A DNA stretch of 64,000 nt from Skermanella aerolata KACC 11604 (GTDB taxonomy: Bacteria > Pseudomonadota > Alphaproteobacteria > Azospirillales > Azospirillaceae), in contig NZ_AVFK01000001.1 of the NCBI RefSeq assembly GCF_000936425.1, positions 558,001 through 622,000 on the forward strand. The letters are read 5' to 3'. The translations under genes were made by a program, and so were the position numbers. Below the pieces are notes generated by a model. That model ran no database searches and was not told where the DNA came from. It saw only the letters and a list, made by a program, of their open reading frames with translations. Below are positions 12,253 to 21,190 of the stretch, one piece after another. Within the stretch, counting starts at the first letter, position 1. Each line of letters begins with the position of its first letter.

Positions 12253-13218
12253 ATGCAGCTCAATCGCGAAGAGCTTCTGCAAAGCTACCGCACCATGTGC
12301 ACGATCCGCGAGTTCGAGGAGCGTGTGCATAGCGAGTTTTCCGAAGGCGGCATTCCCGGATTCGTCCACCTCTACGCGGGGGAGGAAGCGTCCGCCGTCG
12401 GCGTGTGCAGCCACTTGGACGACCGCGACAACATCGCCAGCACCCACAGGGGGCACGGCCACTGCATCGCCAAGGGCTGCGACGTCAACGGCATGATGGC
12501 CGAGATCTTCGGCAGGGGCGACGGTCTGTGCGGCGGCAAGGGCGGCTCGATGCATATCGCCGACCTGTCCAAGGGCATGATGGGCGCCAACGGCATCGTC
12601 GGCGGCGGCCCGCCGCTGATCTGCGGCGCCGCCTTGACCGCCAAGACCCTGAAGACCGGCGGTGTCGCCGTCGCCTTCGTCGGTGACGGCGCGTCCAACC
12701 AGGGCACCACTCTGGAAAGCTACAACCTTGCCAAAGTCTGGAACCTCCCCGCGATCTTCGTGGTGGAGGACAACGGCTATGCGGAATCGACCGCCAGCGT
12801 CTGGGCGGTGGCCGGCGACCAGTCCAAGCGCGCGGCCGCCTTCGGGATGCCGTCCTACGAGCTGGACGGCAACGACTTCTTCGCGATCCATCAGGCCGCC
12901 GGCGAAGCGGTCGAGCGGGCGCGCGGCGGCGGCGGCCCCAGCCTGATCCACGTCAAGCTGACCCGCTACTTCGGACACTTCGAGGGCGACGCCATGACCT
13001 ACCGTCAGGCGGGCGAGATCGAAGTGGCGCGTCGTGAACGCGATCCTCTCCGCTTCTTCCGCCAGCGCGTCACCGAGGCGGGCGTCCTCGAAGCCCATCA
13101 GCTCGACGAGATCGAGAGCGAGGTCAAGCGCCTGATCGACCAGTCCGTCGTGCTGTCGAAGGCGGCTCCACCGCCGACGCCGGAACGCCTGCTGACCGAC
13201 GTCTATGTCTCGTATTGA
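12253..13218 (+). CDS. acoA: Acetoin dehydrogenase E1 alpha subunit, TPP-dependent
   Basis: With AcoB it forms the thiamine-diphosphate E1 that cleaves acetoin and transfers the acetyl group to the lipoyl arm of AcoC. The 321-residue chain is of the PDH E1-alpha type: EEASAVGVCSHL and THRGHGHCIAKG near the N-terminus, and the TPP/Mg motif GDGASNQGTTLE...EDNGYAES in the middle. GGGAGG precedes the ATG by about 10 bases. It is the first gene of acoABC behind the sigma-54 promoter, 15 bases before acoB. A 2-oxo acid E1 is possible from sequence alone; the operon partner AcoC and AcoR favour acetoin. Confidence 0.92.
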   Translation: MQLNREELLQSYRTMCTIREFEERVHSEFSEGGIPGFVHLYAGEEASAVGVCSHLDDRDNIASTHRGHGHCIAKGCDVNGMMAEIFGRGDGLCGGKGGSMHIADLSKGMMGANGIVGGGPPLICGAALTAKTLKTGGVAVAFVGDGASNQGTTLESYNLAKVWNLPAIFVVEDNGYAESTASVWAVAGDQSKRAAAFGMPSYELDGNDFFAIHQAAGEAVERARGGGGPSLIHVKLTRYFGHFEGDAMTYRQAGEIEVARRERDPLRFFRQRVTEAGVLEAHQLDEIESEVKRLIDQSVVLSKAAPPPTPERLLTDVYVSY

Positions 13219-13233
13219 GGGGAGGCCGCCGAA

Positions 13234-14238
13234 ATGTCGAAGAAATCATACCGTCAGGCGATCAACGAAGCACTGGCCCAGGAAATGCGGCGCGACCCCA
13301 CCGTCATCGTGATGGGCGAGGACAATGCCGGTGGAATGGGCGCACCGGGCGACGACGATGCCTGGGGCGGCGTGCTGGGCGTCACCAAGGGGTTGATGCC
13401 GGAGTTCGGCCGGGACCGGGTGCTGGATACGCCGATCACCGAAAGCGCCTTCATCGGCGCCGCCGTCGGCGCCGCCGCGACCGGCCTGCGGCCGGTGGCC
13501 GAGCTGATGTTCGTGGACTTCCTGGGCGTCTGTTTCGACCAGATCTTCAATCAGGCGGCCAAGTTCCGCTATATGTTCGGCGGCAAGGCGGTCACTCCTG
13601 TCGTGATCCGCACCATGTACGGCGCGGGTTTCCGGGCAGCCAGCCAGCATAGCCAGTGCCTCTATCCGATCTTCACCCACATCCCCGGCCTCAAGGTCGT
13701 CGTCCCGTCCTCCGCCTACGAGGCCAAGGGCCTGCTGATCCAGTCGATCCGCGACAACGATCCCGTCATCTTCCTGGAACACAAGGTCCTCTACGACGAG
13801 ATCGAGGAAGTCCCCGATGAGCCCTACACGATCCCCTTCGGTGAGGCCAACCTGACCCGCGAAGGCGACCATGTCACCATCGTAGCATTGGGCCGCATGG
13901 TCGGTTTCGCCAACAGGGCGGCCGACGCGCTGCAAAAGGAAGGGATCACCTGCACAGTCGTCGATCCACGCACGACCTCTCCCCTGGACGAGGACACGAT
14001 CATCGAATCGGTCGAGAACACCGGCAGGCTGGTGGTGGTGGACGAGGCCAGCCCGCGCTGCGGCATGGCGGCCGACATTTCCGCCCTGGTGGCGCAGAAC
14101 GCGTTCAAGGCGTTGAAGGCCCCCATCCGCATGGTCACGCCGCCGCATACCCCGGTGCCCTTCGCGCCGCAGCTGGAAGACGCATACATCCCTACGCCGG
14201 AGAAGATCGCCGACGCGGTTCGTCATGTCATGGCCTGA
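13234..14238 (+). CDS. acoB: Acetoin dehydrogenase E1 beta subunit
   Basis: A 334-residue partner of AcoA completing the E1 heterotetramer. It has the transketolase pyrimidine-binding domain (about 4-180, with VIVMGEDNAGG and DTPITESAFIGAAVGAA) and the C-terminal transketolase domain (about 195-325, with VVDPRTTSPLDEDTI and VVVDEASPRCG). GGGGAGG lies upstream of the ATG. It sits between acoA and acoC in the same operon with short gaps (15 and 35 bases). Confidence 0.92.
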   Translation: MSKKSYRQAINEALAQEMRRDPTVIVMGEDNAGGMGAPGDDDAWGGVLGVTKGLMPEFGRDRVLDTPITESAFIGAAVGAAATGLRPVAELMFVDFLGVCFDQIFNQAAKFRYMFGGKAVTPVVIRTMYGAGFRAASQHSQCLYPIFTHIPGLKVVVPSSAYEAKGLLIQSIRDNDPVIFLEHKVLYDEIEEVPDEPYTIPFGEANLTREGDHVTIVALGRMVGFANRAADALQKEGITCTVVDPRTTSPLDEDTIIESVENTGRLVVVDEASPRCGMAADISALVAQNAFKALKAPIRMVTPPHTPVPFAPQLEDAYIPTPEKIADAVRHVMA

Positions 14239-14273
14239 AAAGCCCGCGTGGCCGATCCTATGAGGACTGATGA

Positions 14274-15410
14274 ATGAGTAATGAGATCAAAGCCTTGACC
14301 ATGCCTAAATGGGGCTTGGCGATGACCGAGGGCGCCGTCACGTCATGGCTGGTCGAAGACGGCGCGGACCTCCGCGAAGGTGACGAGATCCTGGAGATCG
14401 AGACGACCAAGATCACGAACGTCTACGAATCTCCGGCTTCCGGCGTCCTCCGGCGCCGGACGGTCGAAGCTGGACAGACCGTTCCCGTGGGCGCGCTGCT
14501 CGGCGTGGTCGCCGACAGGTCGGTTCCCGAGACGGAGATCGATGCCTTCATTGCCCGCTTTCAGGAGGAATTCGCCGTAGAGGCGGCGGAGGCCGCCGAT
14601 GCCGCGGGACCGGAGCCGCAGTTCGCCGATGCCGGTGGCCGGCGGCTTCGCTATCTGGTGATGGGCGAGGGCAGGGGAGGCGAGGGGGCAGCCCCCCTCG
14701 TCCTGATCCACGGCTTCGGCGGCGACTTGAACAACTGGCAGTTCAATCAACCTGCCTTGGCCGAAGACCGTGCCGTCTATGCGCTCGACCTGCCGGGGCA
14801 TGGCGAATCGACCAAACACGGCGTCCAGGGCGGCGTCGCCGAACTGGCGGAAGCCGTCGGCGACTTCCTCAACGCGACGGGAATCCAGCGTGCCCATCTC
14901 GCCGGCCATTCCATGGGCGGAGCGGTGGCCTTGCATCTGGCGTCCGACGAACCGGCGCGCGTCGTTTCCGTCACCCTGGTCTGCTCAGCCGGCCTCGGCG
15001 AGGAAATCAACGCCGACTACATCGAAGGCTTCATCGCCGCCGACCGGCGCAAGGAGTTCAAGCCGGTTCTGGAGATGCTGTTCGCCGACCCGTCGCTCGT
15101 CAGCCGCGACATGATCGAGGAGTTGCTGAAGTACAAGCGGCTGGACGGCGTCGGACAGGCGCTCCGCGCCATCGCCGACGCCGCGTTCGCGGGCGGGCGG
15201 CAGGCTAAGGTATTCGCGAACGATCTGGATCGGATCAAGGTGCCGGTCCAGGCAATCTGGGGCGCCGACGACCGGATCGTTCCAGCCGCGCATGCCACGG
15301 CGATACCCGAACCGCACCGCCACGTCCTCGGCGGTGCAGGGCACATGGTTCACATGGAAAAGGCGGGAGAGGTCAATCGCCTCATATCCGACTTTTTAAC
15401 CGTGCGCTGA
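14274..15410 (+). CDS. acoC: Acetoin dehydrogenase E2: lipoyl domain fused to alpha/beta hydrolase
   Basis: A 378-residue acetyltransferase component. Residues 1-80 are a biotinyl/lipoyl domain with lipoyl-Lys 46 in EIETTKITNVYES. After an Ala/Glu linker, residues about 125-375 are an alpha/beta hydrolase rather than the usual CAT-type E2 domain. The nucleophile is Ser 213 in GHSMGG, with Asp in WGADDRIVP and His in GAGHMVHMEK. This architecture is characteristic of AcoC of acetoin dehydrogenase systems and is the best evidence for acetoin as substrate. No E3 (acoL) or acoX gene is present in the window, so E3 must be shared or encoded elsewhere. Confidence 0.93.
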   Translation: MSNEIKALTMPKWGLAMTEGAVTSWLVEDGADLREGDEILEIETTKITNVYESPASGVLRRRTVEAGQTVPVGALLGVVADRSVPETEIDAFIARFQEEFAVEAAEAADAAGPEPQFADAGGRRLRYLVMGEGRGGEGAAPLVLIHGFGGDLNNWQFNQPALAEDRAVYALDLPGHGESTKHGVQGGVAELAEAVGDFLNATGIQRAHLAGHSMGGAVALHLASDEPARVVSVTLVCSAGLGEEINADYIEGFIAADRRKEFKPVLEMLFADPSLVSRDMIEELLKYKRLDGVGQALRAIADAAFAGGRQAKVFANDLDRIKVPVQAIWGADDRIVPAAHATAIPEPHRHVLGGAGHMVHMEKAGEVNRLISDFLTVR

Positions 15411-15512
15411 TCCTGGTGCGGTGATTACGCCAGAGGCGGACCGATGCTATACTCACACCCTAACGGCGATCCAACGCTGATAAAATCGGGTCGGCATGAT
15501 GGGAGGAAGGCA

Positions 15513-17468
15513 ATGGTCCGTCTCCATGCGCCAGAGCGGGAGCACGTCGATCTAATCGTCGCCAGCGTTACCGGAGGGGCGGCATCAGCCAGCGACCACG
15601 ACCAAGACACCCAGCCGCCCGATCTGATCCGGCGATCCTGGGCGCGCTGTCTCAACAGCCATCGGCTCGACCCAGCCCGCCCGGGGCGTCCGGTGGTCTT
15701 GACGCAGAACGAGCTGGGCGGCTTCCGTGAACCGATGGAAGAGTTCATCGGCATCGCCACGGCCGAGCTGCGGCGGCTCTATGCGCAGGTCGCCGGCTCG
15801 GACTACGTCGTGATCCTGACCGACGCCAACGGCGTCGCCGTCGATTACCTCGGCCAAGCCAGTTTCGAGCAGGAACTGAAGCAGGCTGGCCTGTATCTCG
15901 GCTCCATCTGGGCGGAGGCGCAGGAAGGCACCAACGGCGTCGGCACCTGCATCGCCACCCGCGAGCCGCTGATCGTCCATCGCCACGAACATTTCCGCGC
16001 ACTTCACACGGGCCTCACCTGTACGGTGGCTCCGATCTTCGATCCGGCCGGCGCCTTGCTGGGCGTGCTCGACGTCTCCAACATGTCGGCCCCGACGGAC
16101 CGCCGCAGCCAGATGCTGGCCCTGGAACTGGTCAAGCGCTCGGCCCGGCTGATGGAGGACGGCTATTTCCTGACGCGGTCACGCCGATGCTGGATCGTCG
16201 GGATCAGCGCCGGGCGGGAACTGGCCGACTTGGTGATCGACGGACTGCTGGCGGTCGATGGCGGCGGCACTATCCTGGGCGCCAATCAGACCGCGCTCCG
16301 CGCCGACCTGACCGGCGACGGCAGTCCGCTGATCGGCCGCAGCCTCTACGATCTGTTCGGCCTGACGCTGGACAGCCTGATCGGCCGGCAGCGCACGGGA
16401 ATGCCCCAGGCGCTGCGCTGCCTCGCCACCGGGGGAACCTGGTACGCGACGCTCCGGCCCCCGGCGGGGCGGGCGCTGCGGCCTGCCACCGACCGTCCCC
16501 GGCAACAGATGGCGGTGTCGCAAGGCAAGCCCGAGAATCCCACCGGGCCGCTCGATCTCGATCGTCTCGCGGGTGCCGATCCCGTGATGATCGGGAACGT
16601 CCAGCGGGTGCGCCGAGTGCTCGGCAAAGGGATTGGCATCATGATCCTCGGGGAAACCGGGACCGGCAAGGAAGCGGTCGCCCAGGCCATCCATCACGCC
16701 GGTCCCCGCTCCGCACGGCCCTTCGTCGGTATCAACTGCGCCGCGATTCCGGAAACGCTGATCGAAAGCGAGTTGTTCGGCTATGTCGACGGCGCCTTCA
16801 CGGGAGCGCGGCGCGGCGGCGTGCGCGGCAAGGTGCAACTGGCCGACGGCGGGACCCTGTTCCTGGATGAGATCGGCGACATGCCGCTGATGGCCCAGAC
16901 CCGGCTCCTGCGCGTGCTGGCGGAACGGGAGATCCTGCCGCTCGGCCACGACCGGCCGATCGCGGTGGACCTGGACGTCATCTGCGCCACCCATCAGGAC
17001 CTTCAGCAACTTGTAGCCGAAGGCCGGTTCCGCGAGGACCTGTATTACCGTCTCAACAACCTGTCGCTGACGCTGCCGCCGCTTCGCGACCGCACCGACA
17101 AGGCCGACCTGATCCGGTCGTTCTGCGCGCCGGCCCGGATCGACCCGCCGGCGCTGGCCGCTCTGCTCGCCTGCCGCTGGCCGGGCAACATCCGCCAGCT
17201 TCAGAACGTGATGCGCGTCGCCCGAGCGCTGTCGGACGATGGCGTCATCCGTCTTGCGGATCTGCCGCCCGAGGTGACGAAACCAACCGAAACGCCGCAC
17301 CGGCACGAGACGCTACCCGCCGGCGAAGCCGGTATCCTGCTGTCGGTCCTGCGCCGGCATCAGTGGTGCGTGACCCACGCCGCGGAGGAACTGCACATCA
17401 GCCGCTCGACGCTCCACCGCAAGATCAACCGCTACGGTCTGGTGTCGCCGGCGCACATGGATGGGTGA
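15513..17468 (+). CDS. acoR: Sigma-54-dependent acetoin operon activator AcoR
   Basis: A 651-residue enhancer-binding protein. A GAF-type sensor region (about 55-215, with EGTNGVGTCIATREPL) is followed by a PAS-like segment (about 230-310). The AAA+ domain has Walker A GETGTGKE (Lys 386) and the sigma-54-contacting GAFTGA loop at 427-432. A C-terminal Fis-type helix-turn-helix is AAEELHISRSTLHRKI. The ATG at 15513 has GGGAGG spaced 6 bases upstream, so upstream ATGs (e.g. 15444) are unlikely. It lies downstream of acoABC and probably activates the sigma-54 promoter at 12182 in response to acetoin. Its stop codon abuts the stop of the convergent serine hydrolase. Confidence 0.93.
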   Translation: MVRLHAPEREHVDLIVASVTGGAASASDHDQDTQPPDLIRRSWARCLNSHRLDPARPGRPVVLTQNELGGFREPMEEFIGIATAELRRLYAQVAGSDYVVILTDANGVAVDYLGQASFEQELKQAGLYLGSIWAEAQEGTNGVGTCIATREPLIVHRHEHFRALHTGLTCTVAPIFDPAGALLGVLDVSNMSAPTDRRSQMLALELVKRSARLMEDGYFLTRSRRCWIVGISAGRELADLVIDGLLAVDGGGTILGANQTALRADLTGDGSPLIGRSLYDLFGLTLDSLIGRQRTGMPQALRCLATGGTWYATLRPPAGRALRPATDRPRQQMAVSQGKPENPTGPLDLDRLAGADPVMIGNVQRVRRVLGKGIGIMILGETGTGKEAVAQAIHHAGPRSARPFVGINCAAIPETLIESELFGYVDGAFTGARRGGVRGKVQLADGGTLFLDEIGDMPLMAQTRLLRVLAEREILPLGHDRPIAVDLDVICATHQDLQQLVAEGRFREDLYYRLNNLSLTLPPLRDRTDKADLIRSFCAPARIDPPALAALLACRWPGNIRQLQNVMRVARALSDDGVIRLADLPPEVTKPTETPHRHETLPAGEAGILLSVLRRHQWCVTHAAEELHISRSTLHRKINRYGLVSPAHMDG

Positions 17469-18614
17469 TCACCGGACGACGCCATAGACGGCGTCGCGAA
17501 TGCCGTCCGGGTACGGTCCGTTCATGCCGGCGATGGCGGTGTTGGTCAGCGCGACCATCGACAGCCGGCGGACGGGATCGACGAACCAGGAGTGACCATA
17601 GGCGCCGCCCCAGCGCCAAGTTCCCGGCGACTCCGGTGTTTCCGCCAGCACCGGGTCCTTCAATACGGCGACGCCCAGCCCGAAGCCCCAGCCGGGTCCG
17701 ACCGCATTGACCCGAAGGTCGCCAATCGCATTCGTGGTCAGCGCCAGGACGCTTTCCGGCTTCAGGACCGGTGCGCCACCCGTCCGCAACACTTCCAGGA
17801 ACGCCAGGAAGTCGGGAGCCGTGCCGACCATGCCGCCGCCTCCCGACGGAAACGAAGCCGCATCGAACGCCCGGGCGGGCGAATACAGGACGGCGCTGCG
17901 TCCGAACAGGATTCGGTGCGGCTCCGCCATCGGTACCGGCCGCGGATCACCGTCGCCATAAGGGTTCGCCAGCGCAACGCCGTCTCCGACACGGAAGCTG
18001 GTATTCCGCATGCCCAGCGGTCCGGTGACAAGCCGCTCGACCAGATCGGGAAGGGGGATGCCGGCGCACCGGGCGATCACCTCTCCCAGCACGTCGGTAG
18101 CGACTGAGTAGTTCCAGCGCCGGCCCGGAGTATGGTTGAGCGGCACCGAAGAGATCCTCCGCAGGTTTTCCTCCATCGACAGGCCCGGCTGGTCGAGACC
18201 GTCCGAGACGCCCGCCTGGTGGAACCTGCTGTCGGGCAGTTCCATGAAGCCGTAGGTCAGCCCCGACGTATGCGTCATCAGGTGGCGCACGGTGATGACG
18301 GACTCTTCTTCATCGCCGAACCGGGGCCGGAACGACGGGATCCAGTCCGTCACCGGTCCGTCGAGCCGCAAATCGCCCCGCTCGATCAGCGCCAGGGCCG
18401 CTACCGACACGATGGCCTTGGTGAGGGAGGCGAAGCGGAAGACCGTATCCTCCCGCACCGGCACCCCATCCTCCCGGTCGGCAAAGCCCGCCGCGCGCCG
18501 GTAGACGACCTGTCCATCCTCGGCCACCAGGACGACCGTACCGACGATGCGCTCCTCCTCGATGGCCCGGTCGATCACGGTGTCCAGGCGCTCATTCATC
18601 ATTGGCTTGCTCAA
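17469..18614 (-). CDS. Beta-lactamase-fold serine hydrolase (class C/esterase type)
   Basis: A 381-residue protein of the beta-lactamase/transpeptidase-like superfamily with catalytic SxxK motif S63-L-T-K66 (RFASLTKAIVSV). A Tyr in RRWNYSVATDV probably acts as the second-motif Tyr, and GHSWFVD lies near the C-terminus in place of a KTG box. No signal peptide is evident, so it may be cytoplasmic. Such proteins are usually esterases or peptidases rather than antibiotic-resistance enzymes. It lies 8 bases downstream of the cyclase gene and is probably cotranscribed with it. Its stop codon is directly adjacent to that of convergent acoR. Confidence 0.85.
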   Translation of the reverse strand: MSKPMMNERLDTVIDRAIEEERIVGTVVLVAEDGQVVYRRAAGFADREDGVPVREDTVFRFASLTKAIVSVAALALIERGDLRLDGPVTDWIPSFRPRFGDEEESVITVRHLMTHTSGLTYGFMELPDSRFHQAGVSDGLDQPGLSMEENLRRISSVPLNHTPGRRWNYSVATDVLGEVIARCAGIPLPDLVERLVTGPLGMRNTSFRVGDGVALANPYGDGDPRPVPMAEPHRILFGRSAVLYSPARAFDAASFPSGGGGMVGTAPDFLAFLEVLRTGGAPVLKPESVLALTTNAIGDLRVNAVGPGWGFGLGVAVLKDPVLAETPESPGTWRWGGAYGHSWFVDPVRRLSMVALTNTAIAGMNGPYPDGIRDAVYGVVR

Positions 18615-18622
18615 TTATCAAA

Positions 18623-19903
18623 TTATCCCACCGGTCCGGAGCCGAGCCGCCATATATCGACCGATCCTATGCCCTTCAACTCCGCCGTTCCCACCGACTC
18701 CACGGAGAAGCGTCCGCCGAGCGCATTCAGTGTGCTGGCGGAGATCGCAATGGTGCCGGGAACCGCCCTCGATTCCAGCCGGCTCGCCAGATTGACGGTA
18801 TCGCCCCAGACGTCGTAGGCGAACTTGTGCGTCCCGATCACGCCCGCAACCACCGGCCCGGTGTTCAACCCGACCCGCAGGCCCAATTCCGGATGTTCGC
18901 GCACCGTCTCCGCCATCGCCGCCATCATGCCGAGCGCCACCCTGGCCGCCGCCCCGGCATGGTCGGGCAGGCCGGACGGAGCACCCGCCACCGCCATGTA
19001 GCCGTCGCCGATGGTCTTCAACTTCTCCACGCCATGCTCGGCGCACAGCGCGTCGAAGCGGGAGAACAGGCCTCCCAGTACATCGACCACCTCGGCGGCA
19101 TTGCGGTCCGCCGCAAAGGCGGTGAAACCGGCGATGTCGGCGAACAGCACCGTAACGTCCTCCAACCGGTCGGCGATCCTGATCTCGCCGGCCTTGAGGC
19201 GCCCGGCCACGCTTGCGGGAAGGACGTTCAGCAGCAGCGCATCGGACCGCGCGGCTTCGCGAGCCGCCGTTCCCCGCGCGATCTCAGCCGACCAGTAAAG
19301 ATAGACAACCAGTACACCGACACAGGCGGCCACGAACACCACGCCGGTCCGGACCTCCGCAAGGTTGGATGCGGTGGCGGGAGCGATGGGGGGATGGCCC
19401 TGGCGGATCCAGATCTGCATGAAGGCGATGACGCCGAGACACAAGGCGCCGCCGATTGCCAGCGCCAGCTTCTCGGAGCGGGCGAACAGCAGCGCCGGTC
19501 CCGCCAGCAGGCAGGTCGCGGCAAGCACGTCGATCCCCGTGCCCGGTCCCAGGATCACGGTCATCGCCGAGACCACACCGCAGCCGTACAGAACGATTCC
19601 CATTCGTCCGGCCAGCATCCAGCCGGACCTGACGCAGACCAGCGAGCCGACGGCAAGCGCCAGCAATCCGCTGGCGATCCAAGCCGACAGTCGGTTGAAA
19701 ACGGCGTACTCTTCGCCTGGCCAGGGAAACCCTATGGTGTCCACGGCCATGAAGACCGCCAGCACGGTAATCAGCCAGGCGAAGATCCGCGCGTTGCGTA
19801 TTGGGCCGGGAGGCGTCTTCCGGCGAGAAGCGGTGGCAGCAGCCGGTGCCTGCACCTGCGGCGTCAGAACAGCCGGGAAATGCGATTGCTCATGCGTGGT
19901 CAC
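18623..19903 (-). CDS. Membrane-bound class III adenylyl cyclase
   Basis: A 426-residue protein. After a short cytoplasmic N-terminus, residues about 35-205 contain six hydrophobic segments (a membrane sensor/anchor). Residues about 240-420 are a class III catalytic domain. Metal-binding Asp residues occur in LFADIAGFT and TIGDGYMA. The adenine-specifying pair is Lys in EKLKTIGD and Asp in AYDVWGD, and the transition-state Asn and Arg lie in TVNLASRLE. This pattern predicts cAMP rather than cGMP. The serine hydrolase gene follows by 8 bases. Its promoter region is shared with the divergent YHS operon and contains a CRP-type box, suggesting local cAMP control. Confidence 0.9.
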   Translation of the reverse strand: MTTHEQSHFPAVLTPQVQAPAAATASRRKTPPGPIRNARIFAWLITVLAVFMAVDTIGFPWPGEEYAVFNRLSAWIASGLLALAVGSLVCVRSGWMLAGRMGIVLYGCGVVSAMTVILGPGTGIDVLAATCLLAGPALLFARSEKLALAIGGALCLGVIAFMQIWIRQGHPPIAPATASNLAEVRTGVVFVAACVGVLVVYLYWSAEIARGTAAREAARSDALLLNVLPASVAGRLKAGEIRIADRLEDVTVLFADIAGFTAFAADRNAAEVVDVLGGLFSRFDALCAEHGVEKLKTIGDGYMAVAGAPSGLPDHAGAAARVALGMMAAMAETVREHPELGLRVGLNTGPVVAGVIGTHKFAYDVWGDTVNLASRLESRAVPGTIAISASTLNALGGRFSVESVGTAELKGIGSVDIWRLGSGPVG

Positions 19904-20004
19904 GGACGGAACACTCCCAACTGGATGATCGGAACCGCCCGTGTCGAGCGACGACCCTGCGGATCATACAGTTTTTTCAGCGTTCCGGCAGTTCATGCCT
20001 ATGA

Positions 20005-20022
20005 AAACAGAAAGTTCTGTTT
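20005..20022. repeat. Inverted repeat in cyclase/YHS divergent region
   Basis: AAACAGAA-AG-TTCTGTTT has perfect 8-base arms. A second dyad, ATTGT-AA-ACAAT, lies at 20034-20045. Both are in AT-rich DNA between divergent genes and are operator candidates for unknown regulators. Confidence 0.4.
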
Positions 20023-20085
20023 CCAATGATTCGATTGTAAACAATTCCACCTCTTCACGAATTGGCAACGCAATAATCACGATCA

Positions 20086-20101
20086 TGTGAACACGTTCAC
20101 G
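20086..20101. promoter_or_regulatory. CRP-type binding site
   Basis: TGTGA-ACACGT-TCACG matches the CRP consensus TGTGA-N6-TCACA at 9 of 10 half-site positions. It lies 83 bases before the YHS gene and 183 bases before the divergent adenylyl cyclase gene. Confidence 0.6.
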
Positions 20102-20183
20102 CTTTAGTGAGCCGAATTGAGTTCTCTAGATCCATCAACAGGAACATCGTGGATGAATGTTCAGAACTTGAAAGAGGTTCGCG

Positions 20184-20669
20184 GTGTTTGAAAGATTGGT
20201 GCTTAACCGCCTGCTGCGCCCGTTGATCATCGCACTGGCGGTCTTCATGGGCTTCGTGTCCCTCGCCGCGCCTGCCTCGGCGAAGGAGTCCGCCATCTAC
20301 ACGGGCTTCTTCAGCCGTCTCGCGGTCGGCGGCTACGATCCCGTCGCGTATTTCACCAAAGGTCAGCCGGTCGAGGGGAAGAAGGAGTTCCAGACGCGCT
20401 GGAGAGATGCCGAATGGCGCTTCGCCTCCGCCGAAAACCGGGACCTCTTCATCGCTTCGCCGGAGAAATACGCTCCCCAGTACGGCGGCTACTGCGCCTG
20501 GGCCGTGGCGCAGGGCTACACGGCGTCCGGCGATCCGCAGCGCTGGAAGGTCGTCGGCGGCAAGCTGTACCTGAACTACGACGATGAGGTCCAGCGGAAG
20601 TGGGAGAAGGATATTCCCGGCTTCATCGCCAGTGCCGACCGCAACTGGCCCACTGTCCTGGACAAGTGA
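20184..20669 (+). CDS. Exported YHS-domain protein
   Basis: A 161-residue protein with a Sec-type signal (about 1-33, ending APASAKES), then a YHS domain: GGYDPVAYFTKGQPVEG, and later PQYGGYCAWAVAQGY with a Cys that could contribute to metal binding. YHS domains bind metals or act as small periplasmic modules; a specific ligand is not known. The start is a GTG at 20184 with AAAGAGG upstream. It is the first gene of a six-gene operon (gaps of 16 and 4 bases, then overlaps) and is the gene nearest the CRP-type box. Confidence 0.85.
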   Translation: MFERLVLNRLLRPLIIALAVFMGFVSLAAPASAKESAIYTGFFSRLAVGGYDPVAYFTKGQPVEGKKEFQTRWRDAEWRFASAENRDLFIASPEKYAPQYGGYCAWAVAQGYTASGDPQRWKVVGGKLYLNYDDEVQRKWEKDIPGFIASADRNWPTVLDK

Positions 20670-20685
20670 TAAAGGAGCCGCCGCG

Positions 20686-21186
20686 ATGACCGACCGCAAA
20701 CGCCGGTTCCTTGCCGGAACCCTGTCCCTCTACATTGCCTTCGTCTTCATCCAATCGCTGTTCTTCAAGTTTACCGACAGTCCGGAAACCCAGTACATCT
20801 TCGGCACTCTGGACGCCTGGGCCGCCAACCTCGGCTTCGCCGGCCTCTTCGCGCCCAATGGTCCGTTCAGCCAGTACGTCGTCGGCTCCGCCGAACTCGT
20901 AGCGTCGCTTCTGCTGCTGGCCGGGCTGTTCACCGGCCGGGTGCCGTTCCAGGCCGCCGGGGCCTTGCTGGCGCTTGGTGTCATCAGCGGCGCCATTTTC
21001 TTCCACCTGTTCACGCCGCTCGGAGTGCAGGTGGTCAACACCGACGGCAGCCTGGACGGCGGACAGCTTTTCGCGCTTGCCTGCGGCGTCTGGATCGCTT
21101 CGGCCGGAATCCTGGCGCTTCGCCGGTCCCATGTCCTGGCGCTGTTGCCCTTCGGGCGCTCCCATACCGGCTTGAGAAGGAGTTGA
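20686..21186 (+). CDS. DoxX-like four-helix membrane protein
   Basis: A 166-residue inner-membrane protein with four hydrophobic helices and the DoxX/DUF417-type pattern: FVFIQSLFFKFTDSPET near the N-terminus and VGSAELVASLLLLAGL in the middle. Function is unknown; relatives have been linked to redox or quinone chemistry without a fixed activity. The ATG at 20686 is preceded by AAAGGAG; upstream in-frame starts lie inside the YHS gene and are not used. It is the second gene of the operon, 4 bases before the TPR gene. Confidence 0.78.
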   Translation: MTDRKRRFLAGTLSLYIAFVFIQSLFFKFTDSPETQYIFGTLDAWAANLGFAGLFAPNGPFSQYVVGSAELVASLLLLAGLFTGRVPFQAAGALLALGVISGAIFFHLFTPLGVQVVNTDGSLDGGQLFALACGVWIASAGILALRRSHVLALLPFGRSHTGLRRS

Positions 21187-21190
21187 GACG

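Noticed and set aside
17469-18614. Antibiotic-resistance beta-lactamase
   Set aside because: SxxK is present but there is no signal peptide or KTG box; esterase/peptidase relatives fit better.
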